The notes under the pieces were generated by a model. It worked only from the letters and a program-made list of their open reading frames with translations, made no database searches and was not told the origin of the DNA. This document shows positions 50,301 to 56,685 of a stretch of DNA of 64,000 nt, piece by piece (within the stretch, counting starts at the first letter, position 1; each line of letters opens with the position of its first letter). This DNA comes from JALYLC01 sp963743275 (lineage in GTDB: Bacteria > Actinomycetota > Thermoleophilia > Gaiellales > JALYLC01), in NCBI GenBank assembly GCA_963743275.1, contig CAVUPB010000010.1:91821-155820 (forward strand), written 5' to 3'. Both the position numbers and the translations under genes were made by a program.

Positions 50301-51168
50301 CGACGTCCGTCTCTGGTACCTGGCAACCCGGGCTTTGCGCTCGACGCTGGTCGCCGGCGTGGCGCTCGACGGCGTCGCGTTCAGCCCGGATGGCCGGAAG
50401 CTGGCTGGGGCCGGTGCCGATGGTATTACTCGCATCTGGACGCTGGCGAGCGGTCTCGTGACAGCACGCAAGGGGCAGCCCGGTGCGGTCCGCGCCGTCG
50501 CCTACTCGCCCAACGGGGTGTGGCTGGCGACGGCGGGCGATGATCACAACGTCCGCATCTGGCCAACGCGAGGCGGGAAGCCGATCGTCCTGCCCCAGTC
50601 CACGGCCGTCCGTGATGTCGCATTCAGCCCGGACAGCGCGTCCCTCGCGACCGCAGGGGAGGACGGCGTCGCTCGCCTCTGGGATGTCCGAACGGGTGAG
50701 CCGGGGCGGACCTTCGAGCGCCATTCCGCAGCTGTCACGTCGGTCGCATTCAGCCCGGACGGGTCGAAGCTCCTCACGGCCAGCCTCGACCACGACGCAC
50801 GCCTCTGGGACGTGGCGAGTGGCCGGAGCTTGCGCCTGCTGCACGGGCACGCGGCGTTCGTGAGCGATGCCGGGTTCAGCTTCGACGGCAACTGGGTCGT
50901 GACAGCCGGACCGGCGAAGGCGGGCGTCTGGGCCACCTCGGAGTCCGACCTCACCGCGAACTTCCGCCTCTTCTTCCTCGCCGGTCACGAGGGTCCCCTC
51001 AGCGCCGCGGCGTTCGACCCGCACAACTGGATGCTGGCGACCGCGGGGACCGACGGGACGATCCGGACGTATACCTGCGCGCTGTGCGCCGGCACATCCG
51101 AGCTCGTTCGTCTTGCCAGGCAGCGTGAGGCGGCGCTCGCCGAATCTGGCGCCCCCACGGCGCAGTAA
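47347..51168 (+). CDS. nSTAND ATPase with TM helix, coiled coil and WD40 repeats
   Basis: A 1273-residue protein. SPYKGLAPFEDSELDALLFFG opens an nSTAND1-type ATPase with Walker A GPSGVGKSS (59-67) and Walker B EIYLLLDQVEEYF (near 130). A winged-helix region with HEIFHDVLADAV follows. One TM helix (RLLAFFVLSLVALAAMAAV, about 415-440) anchors it, followed by a 150-residue Ala/Arg/Lys-rich coiled coil and about 15 WD40-like repeats (residues 630-1250), enough for two beta-propellers. The topology places ATPase and propellers on opposite sides of the membrane. Translation is coupled to the BTAD-SIR2 gene, so the two probably form one signalling or defence unit. Confidence 0.85.
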   Translation: MSVSAPASAAPLARPSSPYKGLAPFEDSELDALLFFGREREREVIAANLVAARLTVLYGPSGVGKSSVLRAGVARDLRMLPERPLVIVCDSWADGPEAALASAIAAAAGIEPGPLSETVEIAAVRFGEIYLLLDQVEEYFVYHAADPALGDALAELVTRPELPVHVLLGIREDALARLDVFKPRLPGLLANRLRLEHLSLDAGRRAILGPAARFSELIPEEEEIEVEPRLIDAVLAGVRTGVLVQPRRGRGAAKAARRQDRIETPYLQVVMERIWEVERAQHSRVLRLSTLEQLGGPTRIVEQHLERALTALTPQQKALAARMFNHLVTPSGMKIAHGTRDLARYAATSEDELAPVLITLGQERILRSVGGDGPDLAHEIFHDVLADAVLAWRAAFEAEEALKLERIATKRRHRRLLAFFVLSLVALAAMAAVTLYAVSQRSAAQRNATAAQKHLVEAQHARADARREAASARTSARDYRAEAKKALRAQRTAEKERKNAQTHAREAFEQKRIADSKTRIATQASLQARRASDDALRQKRRAQGLTVKAEAATKKATAKTQDAIRARKSEQRARRQAQAQADAYNAITLLDSQPFRSLELGVRAAGLQPRLSLVEDTLRRALLAERGLHVLQAGAGLRDAAFSADGRLVLARGARDAKVFAADTGQLVTTIRTRGALRSAVLSPDGSTVLTAARGQHAQLWDAHSGALTGALAHGGAASSARFSADGRLAVTARGASARIWEVASRSALRVLTAPATIRAVMFSPDGGRLLMLAGTSAYVVDVASGASLFAFSPPSPVTAVHFSLAGDMIATTGGDPIARIWNAQDGSLRCATPPSDGTLLSSAFSHDGQWLVTTSVQGDTRVWRTATCELQTQLVGQLSKVVAAEFSANDRLIVTAGSDRTARLFSFPDGTQQASLLGHDEALTAARFSPDGTRVLTASSDGTARTWNAEIDRLLQPLGSHEGPANGLAFSPDGATLASVGADGDVRLWYLATRALRSTLVAGVALDGVAFSPDGRKLAGAGADGITRIWTLASGLVTARKGQPGAVRAVAYSPNGVWLATAGDDHNVRIWPTRGGKPIVLPQSTAVRDVAFSPDSASLATAGEDGVARLWDVRTGEPGRTFERHSAAVTSVAFSPDGSKLLTASLDHDARLWDVASGRSLRLLHGHAAFVSDAGFSFDGNWVVTAGPAKAGVWATSESDLTANFRLFFLAGHEGPLSAAAFDPHNWMLATAGTDGTIRTYTCALCAGTSELVRLARQREAALAESGAPTAQ

Positions 51169-51174
51169 GGGCCC

Positions 51175-51229
51175 GCTCGGAAGACCAGGGCGCCGCGCCC
51201 CGCCGGCTCGACCTGCGGCTCTTCCGAGC
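51175..51229 (+). terminator. Hairpin after the nSTAND gene
   Basis: GCTCGGAAGA (51175-51184) and TCTTCCGAGC (51220-51229) form a perfect 10-bp stem whose loop is itself GC-rich. It begins seven bases after the nSTAND stop codon and ends the two-gene unit. Confidence 0.5.
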
Positions 51230-51313
51230 CGGCAGCGCCGGGCCTGAGGGCGCGTTGGCCGGCGGTTACCCGGCCGTGGGTGAGCGATTAAGGCAGGGCG
51301 TGACGGTGGGCGC

Positions 51314-52639
51314 ATGTCCACTCGAACATCGCCCCGCAGCCGGATTCGCACCTCCACGGCGGCTCTCGCCGTGCTCGCGCTGGCAGTCGCCTGCGCCTCG
51401 CCAACTCCCCTGTCCGCGGCACGCGGCCACTCCCACGCACGGGCGCGCGTCCACGCCGGCGGCGACGATGCAGCCGTTGGCTGGGATGGCCGTTCGCTCG
51501 GTCACGTGCAGGCGGCGAACGCCATCGCCGCAACGTTCCTGGCCCGAAGCTATGCACCCGGTGACCTCGCAACACTCGCCCTCGCTTCGCGCACTCACCA
51601 CGGGACCGTGCAGATCTTCCACGCCGGCTTCGGTGACCAGGGACCGATGCAGGGTCTCGCCGTCGGTCCCGTCGTGGCCCTCGCGACCGGTGTGAGGCAC
51701 GCGGAGGTGCGCATGGGCCGCTGGCCGACCGGTCTCTACTACGCACGCATCGCGGATCCCGGCCGCACGGGATACGCGCCGTTCGTGTTGCATCCGGCGC
51801 GGCTCGGCACGCAGCGTGTGGCAATCGTGCTGCCGACCAACACCTGGCAGGCATACAACTTCCGCGACGACGATGGCGATGGTGTGCCGGACACGTGGTA
51901 CGCGGACCCGCGCGTCAAATGCGTGGGCCTCTCGCGCCCGTTCATCGGCAACGGGGTGCCGCCACACTACAAGGAGGATCGCGGCTTCCAGCGCTGGCTC
52001 GCCGTCACCGACAAGCAGGTCGACTTCCTGAGCGACGACGATCTCGACAGGATCGGCAGTGGCGACCGGCTCGCGCGCCTGTACGACCTCGTCGTCTTCC
52101 CGAACCACGAGGAGTACGTCACCGCGCGCGAGTACGACGCGGTCCTCCGGTATCGCGACCGCGGCGGCAACCTCGCCTTCCTCTCCGCGAACAACCTGTT
52201 CCGGCGCGTCGACCGGCGCGGCGACAAGCTCTGCCTGATCGGCCGCTATCGCGACCTGGGTCGCTCCGAGGCGCGCATCATCGGCGTGCAATACGTGGAC
52301 TGGAACCACGACCGTTACCCGAACAGACCGTTCACCGTCGTCGGCGTGCAACGCGCGCCATGGCTGTTCCGCGGTACCGGGCTCCACGACGGCTCGCGCT
52401 TCGGCGTCTATGGCATCGAGATCGATGCCCGCACGGCGCAGTCGCCGCCGGGCACGCAGGTGCTCGCGACGATCACCGACGAGTTCGGGCCCGGGGAGTC
52501 CGCGGAGATGACGTACTACTCCACGCCGGCCGGAGCCAAGGTATTCGCCGCGGGCGTCATCAACTTCGGCAGCTCGGCGCTCTGGCCGGTCACGTCACGC
52601 CTGCTCGCCAACCTCTGGGCGCGCATGGCTCGTCCATGA
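51314..52639 (+). CDS. Secreted N,N-dimethylformamidase-like C-terminal domain protein
   Basis: A 441-residue exported protein with signal peptide (TAALAVLALAVACASPTPL; a Cys suggests possible lipidation). The mature part contains VAIVLPTNTWQAYNFRDDDGD, LYDLVVFPNHEEYVT and GGNLAFLSANNLFRRV, which resemble the large-subunit C-terminal domain of N,N-dimethylformamidase (a glutamine-amidotransferase-like fold). It stands alone, so amidase activity on formamides is only an inference. The stop codon lies at the first base of the bidirectional hairpin. Confidence 0.72.
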   Translation: MSTRTSPRSRIRTSTAALAVLALAVACASPTPLSAARGHSHARARVHAGGDDAAVGWDGRSLGHVQAANAIAATFLARSYAPGDLATLALASRTHHGTVQIFHAGFGDQGPMQGLAVGPVVALATGVRHAEVRMGRWPTGLYYARIADPGRTGYAPFVLHPARLGTQRVAIVLPTNTWQAYNFRDDDGDGVPDTWYADPRVKCVGLSRPFIGNGVPPHYKEDRGFQRWLAVTDKQVDFLSDDDLDRIGSGDRLARLYDLVVFPNHEEYVTAREYDAVLRYRDRGGNLAFLSANNLFRRVDRRGDKLCLIGRYRDLGRSEARIIGVQYVDWNHDRYPNRPFTVVGVQRAPWLFRGTGLHDGSRFGVYGIEIDARTAQSPPGTQVLATITDEFGPGESAEMTYYSTPAGAKVFAAGVINFGSSALWPVTSRLLANLWARMARP

Positions 52640-52692
52640 GTGGCGGGGGTTCAGGAGTCGCACGGGTACGCGACTCCTGAACCCCCGCCACT
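52639..52692. terminator. Perfect 23-bp bidirectional terminator hairpin
   Basis: AGTGGCGGGGGTTCAGGAGT... (52639-52661) and its exact complement (52670-52692) form a 23-bp perfect stem with the 8-base loop ACGGGTAC. The outer bases coincide with the stop codons of the two convergent genes, so it ends both the dimethylformamidase-like transcript and the leftward peptide-ligase operon. Confidence 0.8.
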
Positions 52693-53243
52693 TACGGCGC
52701 GACGCAGATCGCCGAGACCGTGACATTCGCGCTTGTCACCGAACCGGTCTCGAAGATGACCGTCCATCCGGTCCCGTCCGGAGTCGGGCCCTCGGAGTCC
52801 GCGAGGGAGTCCCGGCCGGAGTTCCAGCCGCCGGCGATCGCCTTCTGGCCGGCCGCGCAGGTGGCCGTGACCGCCATGCCGGGGCTGCTTGGCGGGACGA
52901 TCGCCACCGGCGAGGTGACAGCGGTGATCTTGGTGCCGGCCACGCCGCCCACGACTCCGGCGGCGAGCCGATCCGCGGTGATGCTCCCGGCCGCGATGGC
53001 ATCGCTCCCGACCGCCCCCTTCGCCAGCGCCGTTGCGGTGACCGCCCCGGGGCCGAGCTTGGACTTCGTCACGGCCGCGCTTGCGATCTTCGGCGTGGTC
53101 ACGGCGTTGCGCGCGAGTTGCGGGGTTCCCACGGAGCCTCGCCCGATGACCTGTCCTGCCCAGCCGGTGCCACCGAGCGCGAAGAAGAGCGCCAGGCCGG
53201 CAATGACATTGGCGGGTGTCAGGAGTCGTCGCGCCCGCCTCAC
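52692..53243 (-). CDS. Small secreted repeat protein
   Basis: A 183-residue exported protein. The N-terminal helix (TPANVIAGLALFFALGGTG) is a hydrophobic signal or anchor segment. Residues 35-90 hold about five imperfect ten- to twelve-residue repeats (NAVTTPKIASAAV, KSKLGPGAVTATAL, KGAVGSDAIAAGS), a collagen- or tail-fibre-like beta repeat. The last 80 residues form a beta-rich domain (PGMAVTATCAAGQKAIAGG). Function unknown. GTG start overlaps the stop of the binding-protein gene (GTGA), so it is translated as the last member of that operon. Confidence 0.7.
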   Translation of the reverse strand: MRRARRLLTPANVIAGLALFFALGGTGWAGQVIGRGSVGTPQLARNAVTTPKIASAAVTKSKLGPGAVTATALAKGAVGSDAIAAGSITADRLAAGVVGGVAGTKITAVTSPVAIVPPSSPGMAVTATCAAGQKAIAGGWNSGRDSLADSEGPTPDGTGWTVIFETGSVTSANVTVSAICVAP

Positions 53244-54085
53244 GCCGAGGCCTTTCCGCGCGGTCCGCCGTTCTCGTGCGCACAGCGCGCCAGCGCCACG
53301 GCGTCGTTGACGCGATAGCCGGTGGCCGGGTCGAGAGTGACGCTGCACGTCACCCCTGGGAACCGGCGCGTGTGGCGGAGCCTGGCGGCAAGCGCTGCTC
53401 GGTCGATCACGAGCGTGTGGCCGTAGCCGATCCACGCGGATTCGCGGATCGCCGCGAGCAGGACGTTGGTCGCGTCGTAGTAGAGATCGGCGAAGTCCGT
53501 CGGAGGCGAGCCGAAGCGCGCCTGGAAGCGGGCTCGCCAGGCGAGGTCGCTCGGGAGCGCCGTCACCTTGGCATACCAGGGCGTGAAGTCCGGATCGGGC
53601 ACGGCCGTGCCGTTGAAGACCGTCGGCCCGAGCGCCGGCAGGGTCGGTCCGGTCGTGCTGCCGTTGATCGTCGCGAGGCCCGCGGCCTCGTAGACCGGGA
53701 GCCATGCAGGGGCTTCCGGCGAGCATGGGTGGCCGATCACGGCCACGTTCCGGGCGTTCGCCACTGCGGCATCGGCGACGGCGGCGTTGTCGGCGAGGGA
53801 CGCGGCGGTGCCGCCGCCACACGGTGCGTTGAAGGCGTTGGTCCGAATCGCGAAGCCGAGGATGGCCGGCTGCTGCTCGATCGCCATCTGAACGGCCTCT
53901 CGGACGCTCGGCCCGAAGAAGGCGCCGAAGCCCGTGTCGTCGAACGCGACGACGATCTGCAGCGGCTGGCCGCGCGGCACGATCACCTCGCTGCGCGTTC
54001 GGTGAGTGGGCATGCCGGCGGCAGTGCTGCCGGAGGCAGCGAGCGCCATGCAGATCGCTGCCGCCACTAACGGTAACCGCTTCAT
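53240..54085 (-). CDS. Type 1 periplasmic ligand-binding protein
   Basis: A 281-residue exported protein with signal peptide (RLPLVAAAICMALAASGSTA). The mature sequence, LQIVVAFDDTGFGAFFGPSV then NVAVIGHPCSPEAPAW and FADLYYDATNVLLAAI, matches the receptor-type Leu/Ile/Val-binding (Peripla_BP_6) fold. The protein is shorter than the usual 370 residues and no ABC permease is nearby, so it may act as a receptor rather than part of a transporter. It follows the GxGD protease gene by 40 bases and is coupled to the repeat-protein gene. Confidence 0.72.
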   Translation of the reverse strand: MKRLPLVAAAICMALAASGSTAAGMPTHRTRSEVIVPRGQPLQIVVAFDDTGFGAFFGPSVREAVQMAIEQQPAILGFAIRTNAFNAPCGGGTAASLADNAAVADAAVANARNVAVIGHPCSPEAPAWLPVYEAAGLATINGSTTGPTLPALGPTVFNGTAVPDPDFTPWYAKVTALPSDLAWRARFQARFGSPPTDFADLYYDATNVLLAAIRESAWIGYGHTLVIDRAALAARLRHTRRFPGVTCSVTLDPATGYRVNDAVALARCAHENGGPRGKASA

Positions 54086-54125
54086 CGCATTGCCTTTCGC
54101 CTCGGTGTCACTCTCGAACCGGACG

Positions 54126-55025
54126 CTAGGCAAGCGCACGCGGAGGTTCAATCCGTGAAAACCCTTGACCTGCTGCGGCCGTGGAGTCGGACTTGCGAGG
54201 CTCCGCTGCGAGGTAGGCGCGCGTCGTGCGCTCCGGCCCGCGACGGCGCAACCACGCGTACTGCATGAGCATGAGCGGCCACAGCACGACCATCGCAGGT
54301 ACGACGCCTGCGACGCCTGCGTCGGCCAGTGTCGTCATCGTCGCGAGCGCGCCGATTGCTGTCGACGCCGACACGATCGCGGCGCGCCGTCCGTACGCCC
54401 GCCGCAGCAGGAGGGGAAAGACGGAGGCGAAGAGGACGTCCCCGAGTCCGATGCTGAGAATGGTCGCGCCGTGCGCGGTGAAGCCGACGCGAGGCGCGAA
54501 CGCGACTCCCGACAGACGCTCCATGAGGTCGGTCGTGAGAGGCGTCTTCAGCGTTGCGAGGTAGTCGTACGCGGCGACTCCCCCTCCCAGCACGACCGCA
54601 TCGCGCGCGCGCATTCCGCTCTGCGCCCAGAGGTTTGCCAGAGCGATTGCGACCACGATCAGCAGGCAGTCGTTGAGAGCGAGAAAGGCTGCACCGTGGG
54701 AGCCGGCCACGACGAGCGCCGTGATGTCGGCGGCGGTCAGCACACCGGCGAGCGGCCACCCGATGGCGCGTGGCAGCATCGCCGCCAGGCCGAGCTGGAG
54801 GATGCTTGCTCCACCCACGGCGAACAGCGATGCGACGAGCGAGTAGGGGAGGGCGAGGTACAGGAACGGCGCGACCACCACGAACGCGCCGATCGCGATC
54901 GCGTCGTCGAGGCCGAACACGCCGATCGGCGGCACGTCCAGGCGCGCGCGCCGGAAGAACAGCAGCGATCCGCCGACGGCTGCTGCCTCACAACCGCTCA
55001 CGATGGCAAGGGCGATCGGATCCAT
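54126..55025 (-). CDS. Presenilin-like GxGD intramembrane aspartyl protease candidate
   Basis: A 299-residue protein with about nine TM helices. Three features in the right order match presenilin/signal-peptide-peptidase family A22. GGVAAYDYLATLKT has the YD motif (D154) followed by the K-T of archaeal presenilin homologues. ILSIGLGDVLF has GLGD (D196) at the next TM helix, and VVPAMVVL (P243-A244) stands at the PAL position. The 42-residue spacing of the aspartates fits. Family members cut TM helices of membrane-bound peptides. The start at 55025 is two bases after the ligase stop, so the two are cotranscribed. Bacterial members are uncommon; confirmation needs profile comparison. Confidence 0.68.
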   Translation of the reverse strand: MDPIALAIVSGCEAAAVGGSLLFFRRARLDVPPIGVFGLDDAIAIGAFVVVAPFLYLALPYSLVASLFAVGGASILQLGLAAMLPRAIGWPLAGVLTAADITALVVAGSHGAAFLALNDCLLIVVAIALANLWAQSGMRARDAVVLGGGVAAYDYLATLKTPLTTDLMERLSGVAFAPRVGFTAHGATILSIGLGDVLFASVFPLLLRRAYGRRAAIVSASTAIGALATMTTLADAGVAGVVPAMVVLWPLMLMQYAWLRRRGPERTTRAYLAAEPRKSDSTAAAGQGFSRIEPPRALA

Positions 55026-55027
55026 GG

Positions 55028-56455
55028 CTACCGACCGGGCTCGCGCATGTCGCATCGCCGGGGTAGCGGCGACCCGAGATACCGGCGATCGTCCACGAGC
55101 TCGAGGTGTGCGAGAGGCACTCCGGCTGCATCGAGAGCGTTGCGCACCTGCCGCTTCGCGGATGTCGTCGGGTCGCGCACCAGGATTGCGAGGGCGAGGC
55201 CGCCGCTGACCGCCCGAGCCGAGTAGCGCGCCGGCAGCGGCACCGCTTCGAGCGCTTCGAGCGCTTCGAGCACCGGCCTCGGGCACACGTAACCGGAGTC
55301 GGTGCGGATCGCGTGCTGCAGCTTGCCCTGGACCTGCGACGTGGCGGTCGGCAGCGATCGCAGATCGCACCGCAGGGGCGGGATGACGGGGCGTACGAGA
55401 TCCTCGCTGTCGTAGCGCAGGAGCAGCGTCGTCTCGCGGAACGGCGGGAACGGCGTCAGCACCAGAGTGCCGAGCTCACCAGGGCGCGCACTCGCACCGC
55501 TCTCTACGGCGATCACCTCGACAAGACCGTGCGACGACTCGAAGTGGAGGTGTCCATGCGAGCAGGGGACGCCTCCGAGCGGGAGCGTCTCGGTCAACGC
55601 GTAGGTCTCGGAGAAGGCGATGTCGCCGAGCGCCTCGCGTGCGCGGCGGCGCAAGCCCCCGGTCACGATCTCCCCGCCTGTCAGCACCCGGCGGAGCGCC
55701 AGATCCCGATGTCGAGTCCCGCGGCGCCTGGCCTCTTCGATCAGCTCCCCGAGGTATGACGGGTAACACGAGAGAACGCTGACGCGACTCCTGTGGCGCG
55801 GCAGCGTGTGGTGCTCGAGGAGTTGTGCGAGCGCGTCCGATGCGGCCGTTGCGCCCGTGACCGTGGCGATTGCCCCGAGCCGGGCGCAGGCCGAGACGAG
55901 GGTGGTGGTTCCGATCGCGCGCGGACTGGAGCAGATCTGAACGAGATCGCCCGGAACGATGACGCCGCGGGCGAGGAACGAGATCGCGGCGAGAGCCGAG
56001 AGCGTGGCGAGCTCGTGAGCGGAGAAGCAGACCACTGCGGGTCGCCGGGTCGTACCGGTCGTCGCGGTGCGCAGAGCGACCTTCGCCTCGCGGTGTACGA
56101 ACGCGTCAGGCTCGTCGCGCAGTGCGACCTGCGGCGTCACCCGGAGGTGCTCGATGGCACTCCAATCGGTCCACGCGCCGCCCGCGCCCGGCGTTGCCGG
56201 CTCGCGGGCGTAGTACTCGGTCTGCCGTGCCAGCGCCACGAGTTCGCGCATTCGCCGCAGTTGCATCGCACGGCGGGTTCGCTCGTCGATCGCAACGCCG
56301 GGTGTGGCAGTCGCGGCACGCTCGTCGAGGGCGCCGAATTCGGCGTGGGTCGCCAGCATTGCGCCGACGATCCAGTCGAGCGACCAGGGCGCGAGCCGCC
56401 GGCCGGAGGCGACGGACGCCGCGAGTCGCGTGGTTGCTATGGCTGCGCGAAACAT
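55028..56455 (-). CDS. PaaK-like adenylate-forming enzyme
   Basis: A 475-residue ANL-superfamily enzyme of the phenylacetate-CoA ligase (PaaK) branch. TATTGTTRRP (130-139) is the phosphate loop, YALTETLP (285-292) the adenine/carboxylate motif and LLRYDSEDLV (about 345-354) the Asp motif that binds ribose. Such enzymes activate a carboxylate as acyl-AMP and pass it to CoA or another acceptor. The ATG at 56455 is preferred because a hairpin (56471-56495) separates it from the peptide gene; a GTG at 56482, preceded by GGGAGG, is an alternative. The gene context suggests that it activates a peptide or a group attached to it. Confidence 0.78.
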   Translation of the reverse strand: MFRAAIATTRLAASVASGRRLAPWSLDWIVGAMLATHAEFGALDERAATATPGVAIDERTRRAMQLRRMRELVALARQTEYYAREPATPGAGGAWTDWSAIEHLRVTPQVALRDEPDAFVHREAKVALRTATTGTTRRPAVVCFSAHELATLSALAAISFLARGVIVPGDLVQICSSPRAIGTTTLVSACARLGAIATVTGATAASDALAQLLEHHTLPRHRSRVSVLSCYPSYLGELIEEARRRGTRHRDLALRRVLTGGEIVTGGLRRRAREALGDIAFSETYALTETLPLGGVPCSHGHLHFESSHGLVEVIAVESGASARPGELGTLVLTPFPPFRETTLLLRYDSEDLVRPVIPPLRCDLRSLPTATSQVQGKLQHAIRTDSGYVCPRPVLEALEALEAVPLPARYSARAVSGGLALAILVRDPTTSAKRQVRNALDAAGVPLAHLELVDDRRYLGSPLPRRCDMREPGR

Positions 56456-56470
56456 GCTCGACCGCCCGGT

Positions 56471-56495
56471 GGGAGGGCGCACGCGGCGCCCTCCC
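56471..56495 (-). promoter_or_regulatory. Hairpin between the peptide gene and the ligase gene
   Basis: GGGAGGGCGC (56471-56480) and GCGCCCTCCC (56486-56495) form a perfect 10-bp stem with loop ACGCG. It starts nine bases after the peptide stop codon. A partial terminator or mRNA-stabilising hairpin here would give much more peptide message than enzyme message, a common layout for secreted peptide operons. No T-tract is present. Confidence 0.55.
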
Positions 56496-56504
56496 GTCCG
56501 GTCG

Positions 56505-56582
56505 CTAGTTCATCGCGACTTCGAAGCCGATGCTCGCGAGCGCACTCACGACGTACCGCACGTAGCACAGCGTGGCCTTCAT
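56505..56582 (-). CDS. 25-residue peptide, candidate precursor of a modified peptide
   Basis: A short gene preceded by an excellent ribosome binding site (GGAAGGAGG, four bases before ATG). The product starts MKATLCYVRYVV, is hydrophobic with one Cys, two Tyr and one Arg, and ends IGFEVAMN. It could span or lie in the membrane as a short helix. It lies just upstream of a PaaK-like ligase and a presenilin-like protease on the same strand. Its ribosome binding site is stronger than those of its neighbours, and a hairpin follows. I infer a signalling or bioactive peptide precursor; a leader-type uORF is the main alternative. Confidence 0.55.
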   Translation of the reverse strand: MKATLCYVRYVVSALASIGFEVAMN

Positions 56583-56685
56583 TGTGCCTCCTTCCGGGTT
56601 GCTCGATTGCCACGCTCGCAGCATCGGATCGGGCTCAAACTCCGGGGTCACGGCGCACTAACGGCGCGCTCACGCGGGTGGACGA

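Noticed and set aside
49240..51110. Tandem DNA repeat or CRISPR-like array in the 49-51 kb region
   Set aside because: The periodicity of about 120-126 bp is at protein level (WD40 repeats); the DNA of successive repeats is divergent and there are no spacers.
49393..51357. A 654-codon leftward open frame opposite the WD40 region
   Set aside because: Its apparent repetition mirrors the WD40 repeats of the real gene and it has no independent motif or ribosome binding site.
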